This document shows, one piece after another, positions 25,927 through 35,039 of a DNA stretch of 64,000 bases. The DNA comes from AP-15 sp963724435 (lineage in GTDB: Bacteria; Pseudomonadota; Alphaproteobacteria; ATCC43930; CGMCC-115725), in NCBI GenBank assembly GCA_963724435.1, contig CAVRUN010000010.1:186001-250000 (forward strand). Reading direction: 5' to 3'. The stretch's first letter is position 1, and every line of letters starts with the position of its first letter. Both the position numbers and the translations under genes were made by a program. Under the pieces are notes generated by a model, which saw only the letters and a program-made list of their open reading frames with translations, was not told the origin of the DNA and ran no database searches.

Positions 25927-26243
25927 CCGACGATGTCCTCGGCCATTGTCAGGAAGCTGTCGCGAAACTCGATTATCTGTTGCGCAACCATCCCGCGGAG
26001 ACCGCCGAAGAGCTAACCGATGCCGTGCGCTGTACGGTCAGCTTGCGCGATCAAATGATCGAGCGCCGCCGTGGGGGCGAGCACGACCCTGCACTGGACC
26101 GACGATTGCGGCAGGTCAACTCCATTATCAGCGCGATCGTCGCCGGCGAGTTTCCGCTGATGGGCATCCGCTGGCAGCGGATCCAGGGCGCTCGTGATCT
26201 TTTAAAACAGGTCCTGGCCGAAGAAGAGGTGAGCGCGCGATAG
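25923..26243 (+). CDS. hypothetical protein at the end of the formate dehydrogenase operon
   Basis: A 106-aa soluble, largely helical protein (CQEAVAKLDYLLRNHPAETA, LRDQMIERRRGGEHDPALDR, WQRIQGARDLLKQVLAEEE). Its ATG overlaps the stop of the NrfD-like gene (ATGA), so it is translated with the operon. I recognise no family. A small helical protein translated with a molybdoenzyme might be a maturation factor, but the sequence has no metal or pterin motif to support that. Confidence 0.7.
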   Translation: MTDDVLGHCQEAVAKLDYLLRNHPAETAEELTDAVRCTVSLRDQMIERRRGGEHDPALDRRLRQVNSIISAIVAGEFPLMGIRWQRIQGARDLLKQVLAEEEVSAR

Positions 26244-26425
26244 CCGCATCAAGCGGCCAAATACAATAGCCCAGCCGCAATCATTCCGTCTCACCACGCC
26301 CTACCGCAGGCGTTCTGCTTTGGGTCCCCGCCGGCGGAGAAGCGGTTCGATCATGTCTTATGTTCGCGGTTGGGAGCTTTTTTTAGATCGCGATGTTTAC
26401 GTAAGGAGCAAATGAGGGATCGGCC

Positions 26426-26830
26426 ATGGATGATAATCGGTTCGGGGATCAAGCGAAGCGCGGCTCAGACGCCGCGAAGGATATGGGCAGCGACTTGGCG
26501 GGCAGGGCGCAGTCGGCAGCTTCAGATGCAGCTGGTAAAATCCAGGATGCAAGCGGCAAGCTGCAGGATATGGCCTCCCAAACCAGCAAACAGGTAAGTG
26601 ACGCCGCCGCTAAAACCTATCAACAAGGGGCTGATCTTTTATCGAAGCAGGGCTCCCAGGCGGCGGATTATCTGTCGAAGCAGGGCTCCCAAGCAGCCGA
26701 CTATCTGTCAAAGCAAGGAGCGCAGGCTGCCGACTATGTGACCCGCAGCACCGCCGAGCAGCCATGGATGGCGCTGCTGATCGCCGGGGCGATTGGCTAC
26801 ATGCTGGCTTATATGGTTCATTCCCGCTGA
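26426..26830 (+). CDS. tail-anchored helical repeat protein, YqjD/ElaB-like
   Basis: A 134-aa protein with an alanine-rich, late-embryogenesis-like helical body (DAAGKIQDASGKLQDMASQT), three perfect-to-near 11-residue repeats (LSKQGSQAADY, residues 72-104), and a C-terminal hydrophobic anchor (PWMALLIAGAIGYMLAYMVH). The layout matches the YqjD/ElaB/DUF883-type stress proteins anchored to the inner membrane through the C-terminus. GGATCGGCC precedes the ATG. Stress induction is typical of the group; here it is only inferred. Confidence 0.7.
   Translation: MDDNRFGDQAKRGSDAAKDMGSDLAGRAQSAASDAAGKIQDASGKLQDMASQTSKQVSDAAAKTYQQGADLLSKQGSQAADYLSKQGSQAADYLSKQGAQAADYVTRSTAEQPWMALLIAGAIGYMLAYMVHSR
26639..26737 (+). 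repeat. three 33-bp tandem repeats within the YqjD-like gene
   Basis: Three consecutive 33-base units encode LSKQGSQAADY, LSKQGSQAADY and LSKQGAQAADY. The 11-residue period matches three turns of a right-handed coiled-coil-like helix, as in LEA-type proteins. Units differ at a few silent or near-silent bases, so the array is not brand-new. Confidence 0.9.
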
Positions 26831-26896
26831 GCCAATAGACTGAGCAAACAGCCAAGGCCGAACGCAGACGCGCAAGGCCAAGTTAACCAGATTGAT

Positions 26897-26932
26897 GGGC
26901 CAGGGCAGCGATACGCCTCTGGCCCTTTCTTT
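26897..26932 (+). terminator. rho-independent terminator
   Basis: GGGCCAG at 26897-26903 pairs with CTGGCCC at 26919-26925, followed by TTTCTTT. It lies 67 bases after the YqjD-like stop on the same strand and before the convergent efflux operon. Confidence 0.8.
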
Positions 26933-26986
26933 GTGCTGTGAAGCCGGGGCAGTCTACTGCTAACTCGGAAGCGAACTCTGGCCGGG

Positions 26987-28564
26987 TCAATGCGCTTCGG
27001 CAGGCGCGGCTTTGGGTGGCGTCACTTTGCGCAGTAGCGGCACAAGCATCGTAGCGATGACAAACGCGACCATGATCGCGCGAAACGCATCGGCATAGGC
27101 AAGGGTCGAAGCCTCGCGATAGGCCAAATGCCAAAGCTGCGATAATGCCGCGGCATGCCCAGCGACCGGCCCGCCGAGGGCGGCGCCCCACCGCCCGGCC
27201 ATGCCATGCAGCAATTGCTCCATTGCGCCGTTCGCCGGTGTCAGATGCGTCGCGATATCAAGAAAATGCGAATTCGTGCGATTGTTCAGTATGGCGCCGC
27301 AGACCGCGATCCCGACCGCGCCACCGAGATTGCGCATCATGTTGAACAAGCCGCTGGCGTATTTAAGCCGCTCGGGCGGCAGGCTGCCAAGGCCGAGGGT
27401 CACCGCGGGTGCCACCACGAACACCTGCGGAAAGCCACGCAGCACCTGCGGGATCAGCAACTGGTCCCCACCCCAATCATGGGTGATAAAGCTGAAAAAC
27501 CACATCGCGGCGGCAAAGCTCGCTAGCCCGAACATCATCAGCCAGCGGGTGTCGATCTTGCGGGCGAGCGTCACGTAGACCGGCACGCCGATCAGCGAGG
27601 CGGCCCCGGTCGAAAAGATCGCGATACCGGTCTGCCACGCGCTGAAGCCGCGAACATAGCCGAGAAACAGCGGCGTCAGGTAGATCGTCGAAAAGATGCC
27701 GACACCGGTGACAAAGGATAGAAAGCATCCGAGCGAAAAATTCCGATTGCCGAGCGCTCGCAGATCGACGACCGGCTGAGCATAGGTCAGGCTTCGCGCC
27801 GCAAACAGGAGCCCAGTGATGCCGGCAATCCAGGCGCAGGCGGTGATCGTCCGGTCCTCGAACCAGTTCCAGCGGGAGCCTTCCTCAAGCACGTATTCGA
27901 GATTGCCGAGCGCCAGCGCCAAGAGGACGATGCCAAGATAGTCGGCGCCCTTGAGCAGAGACAAATCCGGGTGATCGATCTTGACCAGGACCGGCACCGT
28001 CGCTGCGACCAGCAGCCCCGGCACCAGGTTGATGTAAAACAGCCAGCGCCAGTCAAGCGTGTCGGTGATCCAGCCGCCGATCACCGGACCCAGGGTCGGT
28101 GCGACTGATGCGATGGCGCCGACGACCGCCGCCGAGTAGACCCGGCGCTGGCCTGGAAAATAATGGAAAGACGAGGTAAAGACCGTCGGGATCATCGAGG
28201 CGCCGAGCAGCCCTTGCAGTGCGCGGAACACAATCATGCTCTCGATGTTCCAGGCGATACCGCACAGCAGGCTGGCAATCGTGAACCCCGCGGCCGACGC
28301 CGCGAACAGCCATCGCGTCGAGAACACGCGGGTCAGCCAGCCCGACAGCGGGATCACGATGATCTCAGCGATCAGGTAGGCGGTCTGCACCCAGCTGATT
28401 TGATCCTGCGCCGCTGACAGCCCGCCGCCGATGTCCTGCAATGATGAGGCGACGATCTGGATATCGAGCAATGCCACGAACATGCCGACGCACATGACCG
28501 CGAACGGAATTATGCTCGGCGCGGCGGGCTGCGCGCCTGGTTGCGTGCTGTTGGCCGAGGTCAT
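26987..28564 (-). CDS. DHA2 family MFS efflux permease (EmrB/QacA type)
   Basis: A 525-aa, 14-helix drug:H+ antiporter of the DHA2 family. Motif signatures are LLDIQIVASSLQDIGGGLSA in helix 1, SWVQTAYLIAEIIVIPLSGW, and FRALQGLLGASMIPTVFTS; the long form with 14 segments matches EmrB. It works with a membrane fusion protein, encoded directly upstream with a 4-base overlap (28561-28564), to export hydrophobic compounds across the envelope. Substrates cannot be read from sequence. Confidence 0.92.
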   Translation of the reverse strand: MTSANSTQPGAQPAAPSIIPFAVMCVGMFVALLDIQIVASSLQDIGGGLSAAQDQISWVQTAYLIAEIIVIPLSGWLTRVFSTRWLFAASAAGFTIASLLCGIAWNIESMIVFRALQGLLGASMIPTVFTSSFHYFPGQRRVYSAAVVGAIASVAPTLGPVIGGWITDTLDWRWLFYINLVPGLLVAATVPVLVKIDHPDLSLLKGADYLGIVLLALALGNLEYVLEEGSRWNWFEDRTITACAWIAGITGLLFAARSLTYAQPVVDLRALGNRNFSLGCFLSFVTGVGIFSTIYLTPLFLGYVRGFSAWQTGIAIFSTGAASLIGVPVYVTLARKIDTRWLMMFGLASFAAAMWFFSFITHDWGGDQLLIPQVLRGFPQVFVVAPAVTLGLGSLPPERLKYASGLFNMMRNLGGAVGIAVCGAILNNRTNSHFLDIATHLTPANGAMEQLLHGMAGRWGAALGGPVAGHAAALSQLWHLAYREASTLAYADAFRAIMVAFVIATMLVPLLRKVTPPKAAPAEAH

Positions 28565-29694
28565 TTCCCGCCTTCCGCAGATTTACGCGTATCGACGCTG
28601 ACCGTGGTCGACAGTCCGGGGCGGAGCACGCTCAACGCGCTGTCGTCATCGTCGAGGGCAATCCGCACCGGGACGCGCTGTACGATCTTGGTAAAGTTGC
28701 CGGTCGCGTTTTCCGGCGGGATTACGCTGAAAATGGCGCCGGTTGCCGGAGCGAGACTCAGGACCCGGCCATTGAAGGTGTGCCCCGGCAGCACGTCGGC
28801 GACAAAACTTGCCTTTTGCCCCGGCCGCATGTGGGCGAGTTCGTCTTCCTTGAAGTTGGCATCGACCCACAGCGAATGTGCGGGAATGATCGCCAGCAGT
28901 GCTGTCCCAATAGTCGCATATGCACCTATTTGGGCGGCGCGATTGCCGACATAGCCGTCGATCGGTGCGCGGATCTCGGTGTAGCCGAGATCAAGCTCGG
29001 CCGTGCGCAGATCGGCCTGTGCTTGCGCCAGGCTCGCCTCGGTCTCGGCGATTTCGGTGTCGATGACCGAGAGCTGCTGCTTGGCGGCATCGAGATCAGC
29101 CTGGCCGGAGCGCACCACGGCTTGCGCTTTGCGGTCTGCTGCAGACGCCTTCTGATCGTTCTGCAACGAACCAAAGGTGGTTACCGCGAGCGCATGGTAG
29201 CGGAGAGCGTCGGCTCGTGCATAACCGGCTTCGGCCTGATCCGCTGCGAGTTTGGCTTCTGCCTCCGCGATCATCGATCTCTGCAGATCGTATTTCGCGT
29301 GCAGATTGGCGAGTGCTGCCGTCTGGTGCTGCACGACCGCCTCGGCATGCGCGAGGTTTGCCTTGTAGTCGCGATCGTCGAGCTGGATCAGCAGCTGCCC
29401 GGCCTTTACCAACTGGTTGTCGTTAACCAGTATCTTTATCACGAACCCGGCGACATGCGGCGACAGCGTCGTAACATTGCCGCCGACATAGGCGTCGTCG
29501 GTGGTTTCGACAAAGCGCCCAACCTCCCACCAGTTCCAGCCATATCCGGCAACCGCCGCGGCGGCGAGCAGGCCGAGTGCGGCGATGCCGAGACGCGGGT
29601 CGAGGCGAAATCGACGGCGTGCGGACGGGACGCCGTGCAGAACATCGGGCGCAATCTCTCGGGCGGCGCCGCGGTCGAGGGTTTCGCTGCTCAT
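28561..29694 (-). CDS. HlyD/EmrA family membrane fusion protein
   Basis: A 377-aa periplasmic adaptor. A hydrophobic segment at about residues 33-54 (GIAALGLLAAAAVAGYGWNW) anchors it in the inner membrane; then come the lipoyl half-motifs (GGNVTTLSPHVAGFVIKILV and YTEIRAPIDGYVGNRAAQIG) on either side of a long helical hairpin (about 115-215). It pairs with the DHA2 permease downstream. Its start overlaps the HxlR regulator stop (29691-29694), so all three genes are one transcript. Confidence 0.92.
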   Translation of the reverse strand: MSSETLDRGAAREIAPDVLHGVPSARRRFRLDPRLGIAALGLLAAAAVAGYGWNWWEVGRFVETTDDAYVGGNVTTLSPHVAGFVIKILVNDNQLVKAGQLLIQLDDRDYKANLAHAEAVVQHQTAALANLHAKYDLQRSMIAEAEAKLAADQAEAGYARADALRYHALAVTTFGSLQNDQKASAADRKAQAVVRSGQADLDAAKQQLSVIDTEIAETEASLAQAQADLRTAELDLGYTEIRAPIDGYVGNRAAQIGAYATIGTALLAIIPAHSLWVDANFKEDELAHMRPGQKASFVADVLPGHTFNGRVLSLAPATGAIFSVIPPENATGNFTKIVQRVPVRIALDDDDSALSVLRPGLSTTVSVDTRKSAEGGK

Positions 29695-30203
29695 GCTTCC
29701 CCTCCTTGGACGAATGGGCGACCACCGCGTTCGGATAGTCGCTGTCGCACGCCGTCATCGGCGCCGGGTCCAGGAATCAGTGAAAAATCGGGGCCAGTGA
29801 TCGGCTCTCCGGTCGTGCTATCGACCAGCATCGGCTCAACCAGGGCGCCGGTTCGGCGGTTGAACAGCTGCACGGCAGCGCCCTCGGGCGCGAAATGGCG
29901 AGTACCCCAGGCGGACAGTGCCAGTAAAATCGGGTGGAAATCCCGCCCGCGCTTGGTCAACACATATTCGTCGCGGGGCGGATGATCGCTGTAGCGGCGG
30001 CGCTCGAGCAGCCCGGACTCGACCAGCGCGTTCAGCCGACGGGTCAGGATATTCGGAGCGACGCCAAGGCTTTTCTGAAACTCGTCGAACCGCCGCAAAC
30101 CGTAGAAGGCGTCACGCAGGATCAGGATCGACCACCACTCGCCGACCCGGTCAAGGCTGCGGGCGATCGGGCATTTCATGTTGCCATAGCTCTTGCGCTG
30201 CAT
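29691..30203 (-). CDS. HxlR family transcriptional regulator
   Basis: A 170-aa winged-helix regulator. CPIARSLDRVGEWWSILILR is the conserved HxlR opening with its cysteine, followed by LRRFDEFQKSLGVAPNILTR and LLERRRYSDHPPRDEYVLT in the wing. The C-terminal 60 residues extend beyond the basic domain. It heads the operon for the efflux pair and probably controls it, through the inverted repeat just upstream. The cysteine suggests response to electrophiles, as in related regulators; inference. Confidence 0.9.
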   Translation of the reverse strand: MQRKSYGNMKCPIARSLDRVGEWWSILILRDAFYGLRRFDEFQKSLGVAPNILTRRLNALVESGLLERRRYSDHPPRDEYVLTKRGRDFHPILLALSAWGTRHFAPEGAAVQLFNRRTGALVEPMLVDSTTGEPITGPDFSLIPGPGADDGVRQRLSERGGRPFVQGGEA

Positions 30204-30217
30204 CGGCCCACCCCATC

Positions 30218-30234
30218 ACTTTCATGATAAAAGT
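30218..30234. promoter_or_regulatory. inverted repeat upstream of the HxlR gene, candidate operator
   Basis: ACTTT at 30218-30222 and AAAGT at 30230-30234 form an inverted repeat with a 7-base spacer, 15-31 bases upstream of the HxlR start. Half-sites of this kind are typical for HxlR-type dimers. Binding is not shown. Confidence 0.45.
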
Positions 30235-30275
30235 AACGCGTGCCGAGCGACTTTCAAGAAGCAAGCCACTATCCA

Positions 30276-30293
30276 TTCCCACATCAATGGGAA
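30276..30293. repeat. inverted repeat TTCCCA-N6-TGGGAA
   Basis: TTCCCA at 30276-30281 pairs with TGGGAA at 30288-30293. It lies about 75 bases upstream of the HxlR gene and 200 bases before the next plus-strand gene. It may be a second operator; no T-run follows, so a terminator is unlikely. Confidence 0.45.
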
Positions 30294-30491
30294 CATCTAG
30301 TTAGATCATAGGGTTAAAGGAGAATTGGCTAGAAGAAACCAGCCGATTTAGCCATTTCCAGCGAACCTTCTAGCAACACGGGGCTTGGCGATCAGGCCGC
30401 ATGGCGGCCATGCATTGAGATTGCTAGAGATCTCGGTTACCGCGACTTGGCGCCAAGCGGGTATCCTCAGCATCAATTGGGGGATAAGCCG

Positions 30492-31211
30492 GTGCTTGAT
30501 CTATCGGAATACACGCTCGCTACGATCGGCACCTGGGTAGTGGTGGCGAGTCTCTTGTACACGGTGGGGCGAGACATCGCCCCTCGGCTCTGGGGCGGCG
30601 CGAAAACAACCGCTCCATCTGAGCCACAAGGTCTTCTGCGGTCTTTTTGGGAAAACAGAATACCTATTGTTGCCGTTATAGGATTGGCGATAGTGATTTG
30701 GCTGCATTGGGGGCTCTTGAGCAGCGCACAGCAGCAGATTGATGCCCTTCAAAGCCAATTGAAGAGAGCAAACGCTGAAAAGCCACTCGATCCAGACGCA
30801 GTAAGAGCGGTCTTTGATGCGATGCCGCGTGGCTCTTTTGATTTAGGAGCGCCAATATTTTTTGGACCCTCAAGAGTTATTTACGCAAGATTTACAAACG
30901 GTATTGCACTGTGGTTTAAACCCGATCGGGTATATCTCCTGTCTAGATATCATAGCAACGAACACAAGGTCATTTGTGAGCGTGAACTATTACCAAACAA
31001 CGACTATTATAAAGAAACCTACGTACGAGGAGCTCTGCACAAAGGATCGGATGTCGCACTCCCGCTCGGCCCAATTGCGAAACTGTTTGAAGACAAGCAG
31101 GAAAAACACTATCTGGACTGGTTGGGAAGTAGAGCTTTTCAATTTGAATATACACCACTCAACCAGACTGTGTGGAAAGTCGTACTGAGCGGATTCCGGC
31201 GCTGCATGTGA
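30492..31211 (+). CDS. hypothetical membrane protein, possibly truncated by the adjacent IS
   Basis: A 239-aa protein with two N-terminal hydrophobic segments (TLATIGTWVVVASLLYTV and IPIVAVIGLAIVIWLHWGLL) and a cytoplasmic or periplasmic domain beginning with a short coil (SAQQQIDALQSQLKRANAEK). GTG at 30492 follows GGGGGA and is preferred; a TTG at 30447 is also possible. The gene is more AT-rich than its surroundings. The stop lies inside a strong hairpin 20 bases before the transposase, so its last residues (SGFRRCM) may come from the insertion sequence. No family recognised. Confidence 0.55.
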   Translation: MLDLSEYTLATIGTWVVVASLLYTVGRDIAPRLWGGAKTTAPSEPQGLLRSFWENRIPIVAVIGLAIVIWLHWGLLSSAQQQIDALQSQLKRANAEKPLDPDAVRAVFDAMPRGSFDLGAPIFFGPSRVIYARFTNGIALWFKPDRVYLLSRYHSNEHKVICERELLPNNDYYKETYVRGALHKGSDVALPLGPIAKLFEDKQEKHYLDWLGSRAFQFEYTPLNQTVWKVVLSGFRRCM

Positions 31212-31224
31212 TGCAGTAGAATCC
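31191..31224. repeat. nested hairpin in front of the transposase gene
   Basis: Outer arms GGATTC (31191-31196) and GAATCC (31219-31224) enclose inner arms CTGCAT (31202-31207) and ATGCAG (31211-31216). It overlaps the end of the preceding gene and sits 5 bases before the transposase ATG. It may mark the left end of the insertion sequence or limit transposase translation from outside transcripts. Confidence 0.6.
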
Positions 31225-31228
31225 GGGC

Positions 31229-32659
31229 ATGACGTACATCACTGGTCACGACCGCTCGCAGCTGCTGCTTTTGCCAGAGGCAGTGGATGACTACGTCGGT
31301 TCGGACAACCCGGTGCGGTTCATCGACGCCTTTGTCGACGGGCTGGATCTCGCAGCGGCGGGATTTGATCGCGTTGAGCCGAAGGTGACGGGCCGCCCGG
31401 CCTATGCGCCTGCGGATCTGCTGAAGCTTTACATCTGGGGCTATCTGAACCGGGTGCGATCAAGCCGCCGGCTGGAGGCCGAAACCCACCGCAATATCGA
31501 GGTGATCTGGCTGCTGCGGCACCTGAAGCCGGACTTCAAGACCATCGCCGACTTTCGGCGCGACAATCGCAATGCTTTCCGCCAAGTCTTCCGTGAGTTT
31601 GTGCTGCTCTGTCGTCAACTGGATCTGTTTGGCCGGGAGTTGCTGGCGGTGGACGGCACACGGATCAAGGCGGTCAATAACAAGGATCGCAATTTCACGC
31701 GGGCGTCGCTGATCCAGTTCATCCAAGCCGCTGACGCCAAGCTCAATGACTATCTTCAGCGCCTCGACAAGAGCGACACCACCGAGAGTGGGCAGGGCGG
31801 CTCGCGGGTTGCGAACCTTGCCGAGAAGATCGCCGCAATCCAGGAGCGGTGCGAGCGGCACAAGAACATGCTGGCGGAACTGGATCAGACCGGTGAGAGC
31901 CAGATCTCGCTCACCGACCCCGACAGCCGAGCGATGGCGGCGCATACGCACGTTGCGGTAGGCTACAACGTGCAAGTCGCCGTTGATGCGAAGCACAAGC
32001 TAATCGTCGAGCAGCAGGTCACCAATCAAGTTGTGGATATGGGTCTTCTGGCACAGACCGCCGAACCGGCAAAAGAGGTCCTCGGAGCGGAGCGGATTGC
32101 GGTCGTGGCTGACCGGGGCTATTTTAAGATCGAGGATATCGAGACCTGCGAGAAGGCCGGGATCGACCCCTACGTGCCGCGCCCCCAGCGTGGTCCCTCG
32201 GTCAGAGCGGGCCTATTCCGTAAAGATGAGTTCCGCTACGACCCAGCCAGCGACAGCTTTCTCTGCCCTGCAGGTCAGCATCTTTATCCCTACTCGTCTT
32301 CTCTGATGCGCGGCTTGATGAAGATCAATTACTGCAACCGCCAAGCCTGCCGAGATTGCACGATACGGTCGCAATGCACGGGCAATCAATTCCGCTACGT
32401 GTCCCGTCTCGAGAATGAGGCCGTATTGGACCGAATGCAGGCCCGCATAACGCAGCGCCCGAACATCCTCGACCAACGGCGCGAGATCGTCGAGCACCCG
32501 TTTGGCACGATCAAGCAGTGGATGAACCAAGGTGCGTTTCTGATGCGAGGGTTGGAGAAGGTTCGCGCCGAGTTTAGCCTGACCGCGCTGGCTTACAATC
32601 TCCGGCGCGTTCTCAATATCGTGGCGTTCGCAGACTTGATTGCCGCGCTCCAGGCTTGA
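31229..32659 (+). mobile_element. IS1182-family transposase gene
   Basis: A 476-aa, apparently intact transposase. The N-terminal ITGHDRSQLLLLPEAVDDYV and GRPAYAPADLLKLYIWGYLN, the central AVDGTRIKAVNNKDRNF and the C-terminal TGNQFRYVSRLENEAVLD mark the IS1182 (IS5-related DDE) family; VADRGYFKIEDIETCEKAGI carries one acidic catalytic residue and IVEHPFGTIKQWM the last. The codon use and GC level resemble the chromosome more than the AT-rich flanks do. The element's terminal inverted repeats could not be located with certainty, so only the gene is bounded here. Confidence 0.9.
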
Positions 32660-33167
32660 AAAGCAGGCTCGAAGCCGCTCTACCGCTCACATCCGCGACG
32701 TTTGGGATGCCGCGTCTTGCGAGGTCTTTCTCAAACCTGATTGCCGGGCTCCGAGCGCGCAATCAGGACGCCGGCGCCGATTTATATCGCCGGTGACACC
32801 GTAAAGCCGCGTTTCCGCACGGTCTGCAAAGTTTTTGTTCAGGAGTTTCAGAATGGGTACAAGATCGGACCCCTCCCCACCTGGAATTGGAACCAGAAAG
32901 ATAGTCCACAGTATAATAAAAGCGATATATTAACAATCCCGAAGGAATCCTTACAGGTGGGGTACGATAGTTACATTAATGACCAATTACCGGCTCCCAC
33001 GTTTTCGTCTAAGCAAAGCGCGGTAAACAATAATGAATAGGGATCGGGCAACGGATGGGGTGAGGCGCTGTGCCTCATCCCATGACGGCAATGCTGGAGG
33101 CGCGTGCCCGCAGTGTGTAGAGCCCGGCGCCGCCTCCAAGCAAAGACCGGAATGTTCTCTGCGAATG
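32660..33167. other. AT-rich stretch after the transposase, no confident gene
   Basis: About 500 bases. It holds a 9-bp hairpin (CCTGATTGC at 32736-32744, GCAATCAGG at 32759-32767) that could be a terminator or the target of insertion, then a distinctly AT-rich segment (about 32830-33040). One open frame there reads 99 residues to a TAG at 33038-33040 (for example IGPLPTWNWNQKDSPQYNKS) and may be the remains of a foreign gene; I see no family. The composition resembles the gene on the other side of the transposase. Confidence 0.5.
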
Positions 33168-33914
33168 TTAGGCAGCCCGCTGCCATTCGGCGGGGATCGG
33201 CTGCGCGCGCTGGTCGCCGACGAGTTTTCGGCGGCGTGCTTGTTCCTCGGGGCTGATTGAAGCCGGGTCCTCGCGGAATTCGGGACCCATCGCCATCGCC
33301 TTCTTGACCGCCGGGCGCTCGCCGATTTCCTCAAGCCAGCGTTTGACGTTGGGGAACTCGTTGATGTCGATCTTTCGGTTCGCCCAGCTCGAGGCCCAGG
33401 GATAGCAGATCATGTCGGCGATCGTGTATTGGCCGGCGGCGAGATAGCGCTTGTTGAACAAGCCCAAATTCATGACGCCGTAGATGCGATGCGCTTCATT
33501 GTCAAAGCGTCGGAGTGCATAGGACAGATCGCCGTTGTTCCCGGCTGCGAGGGCGCGGTGGAAATGGCCTTGCTCGCCGAGCTTGGGACCCTGATTGGCC
33601 ATTTGCCAGCTGACCCACTGCGCGACATCGTATCTGCCGCGCGGCTCCGATGGCATAAACCGGCCGGTCTTCTCCGCGAGATAGGTCATGATCGCCCCGG
33701 ATTCGAAGATCGACAGCGGGGCGCCGCCGCCCATCGGTTCGTCATCAACGATCGCCGGCATGCGGCCATTCGGCGAGATTTTCAAGAACTCGGGGGTCAG
33801 CTGGTCGCCGCGCCCGATATTGATCGGCTTGATGTTATAGGGCAGCCCCAATTCTTCGAGCAGGATGATGATCTTTTTGCCGTTCCCGGTCGGCCAGAAA
33901 TAGAGGTCGATCAT
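33168..33914 (-). CDS. glutathione S-transferase
   Basis: A 248-aa GST of the YghU/YfcG-like (Nu-class) kind. The thioredoxin-fold N-domain shows FWPTGNGKKIIILLEELGLP and SPNGRMPAIVDDEP with the conserved cis-proline, then FESGAIMTYLAEKTGRF; the helical C-domain has YTIADMICYPWASSW with the N-capping box. It conjugates or reduces substrates with glutathione in the cytoplasm. GGGGAG precedes the ATG. The C-terminal tail of about 25 charged residues is longer than usual. Confidence 0.9.
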   Translation of the reverse strand: MIDLYFWPTGNGKKIIILLEELGLPYNIKPINIGRGDQLTPEFLKISPNGRMPAIVDDEPMGGGAPLSIFESGAIMTYLAEKTGRFMPSEPRGRYDVAQWVSWQMANQGPKLGEQGHFHRALAAGNNGDLSYALRRFDNEAHRIYGVMNLGLFNKRYLAAGQYTIADMICYPWASSWANRKIDINEFPNVKRWLEEIGERPAVKKAMAMGPEFREDPASISPEEQARRRKLVGDQRAQPIPAEWQRAA

Positions 33915-34152
33915 TGCTGTTTTCTCCCCTTGGAAGTGGCGTTATGAGGTGCGGAGCCGCCGACAGCGGCCCCCAATCATCCGACAACCAGCGCGTCGCG
34001 TCCAGGTCGGCAATGAGGGCAGCGCTCCGTCCAGTCCTCGCCGGTATCGCCAACATGGCCTGATCACACCCGCGTGACTGAGCGCGACGGTCGTTTCTCC
34101 GGCTTTAAGCGTCGGTTATTTTCGGCCTCTGACGAGATCTGGGAGGGCTCGG

Positions 34153-35022
34153 ATGGAAATCCTCGAAGACGCTCTGGAGGGCTTTGTGGCGCGATCGCAT
34201 TGGACGCGGCGCGGGTTTGTTATGACGTCGCTGATCACCGGATTTGCGCTGTCGGTGCAGCCGATCTCGGCCGAGACGATCCACACCGACACGAACGGGC
34301 TGGAGGCAGGCGAGGTCAAGGTCCCGGTCGCCGACGGCTCGATCCCGGCCTATCGCGCGATGCCCGACACGGGCGGCCCGTTTCCGACCGTGCTCGTCGT
34401 TCAGGAGATCTTTGGCGTTCACGAGCACATCAAGGACCTGTGCCGGCGCCTGGCGAAGCTGGGCTATTACGCGATTGCCCCCGAGCTTTACGCCCGCCAG
34501 GGCAATCCTGCAGAGATCAACGACACCAAGGAACTCATTGCCAAGATCGTCTCCAAAGTGCCGGACGCGCAGGTCATGTCGGACCTGGATGCCGCGGTCG
34601 TCTTTGCCAAAGGGAGCGGCAAGGCCGACACGACCAAGCTCGCCGTGACCGGGTTTTGCTGGGGTGGGCGGATCACCTGGCTTTATGCAGCGCATCAGCC
34701 GGCACTGAAAGCTGCTGTCGCGTGGTATGGCGTCGACCGGGCACATAGCGAACTGACGCCGACCAATCCCCTCGATGTGATCCCGGACCTCAAATGCCCG
34801 GTGCTGGCGCTCTATGGCGGGGCCGACAAGAACATCCCGCAAGGACTGATCGAGAAGCGCCAAGCCGCCTGCAAAGAAGCCGGCAAGACCTGCGAGGCGA
34901 TCGTTTATCCAGACGCGCCGCACGGGTTTAACGCCGATTACCGGCCGAGCTACCGTCCCCAAGCCGCGAAAGAGGGCTGGGCCAAGATGCTGGCTTGGTT
35001 CAAGCAAAACGGCGTCGGGTGA
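34153..35022 (+). CDS. dienelactone hydrolase family protein with N-terminal export signal
   Basis: A 289-aa dienelactone hydrolase. The nucleophile elbow is TGFCWGGR (Cys), the aspartate lies in LYGGADKNIPQGL and the histidine in YPDAPHGFNADYRPSY. Unlike the paralogue at 13633, it has an N-terminal twin-arginine-like region (HWTRRGFVMTSLITGFALSV, then a small-residue site before ETIHTD), suggesting Tat export to the periplasm. The ATG follows GGGAGGG. Divergent from GST and convergent with the LLM gene. Confidence 0.88.
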   Translation: MEILEDALEGFVARSHWTRRGFVMTSLITGFALSVQPISAETIHTDTNGLEAGEVKVPVADGSIPAYRAMPDTGGPFPTVLVVQEIFGVHEHIKDLCRRLAKLGYYAIAPELYARQGNPAEINDTKELIAKIVSKVPDAQVMSDLDAAVVFAKGSGKADTTKLAVTGFCWGGRITWLYAAHQPALKAAVAWYGVDRAHSELTPTNPLDVIPDLKCPVLALYGGADKNIPQGLIEKRQAACKEAGKTCEAIVYPDAPHGFNADYRPSYRPQAAKEGWAKMLAWFKQNGVG

Positions 35023-35039
35023 CGCGGGGTTCGGGCAGA

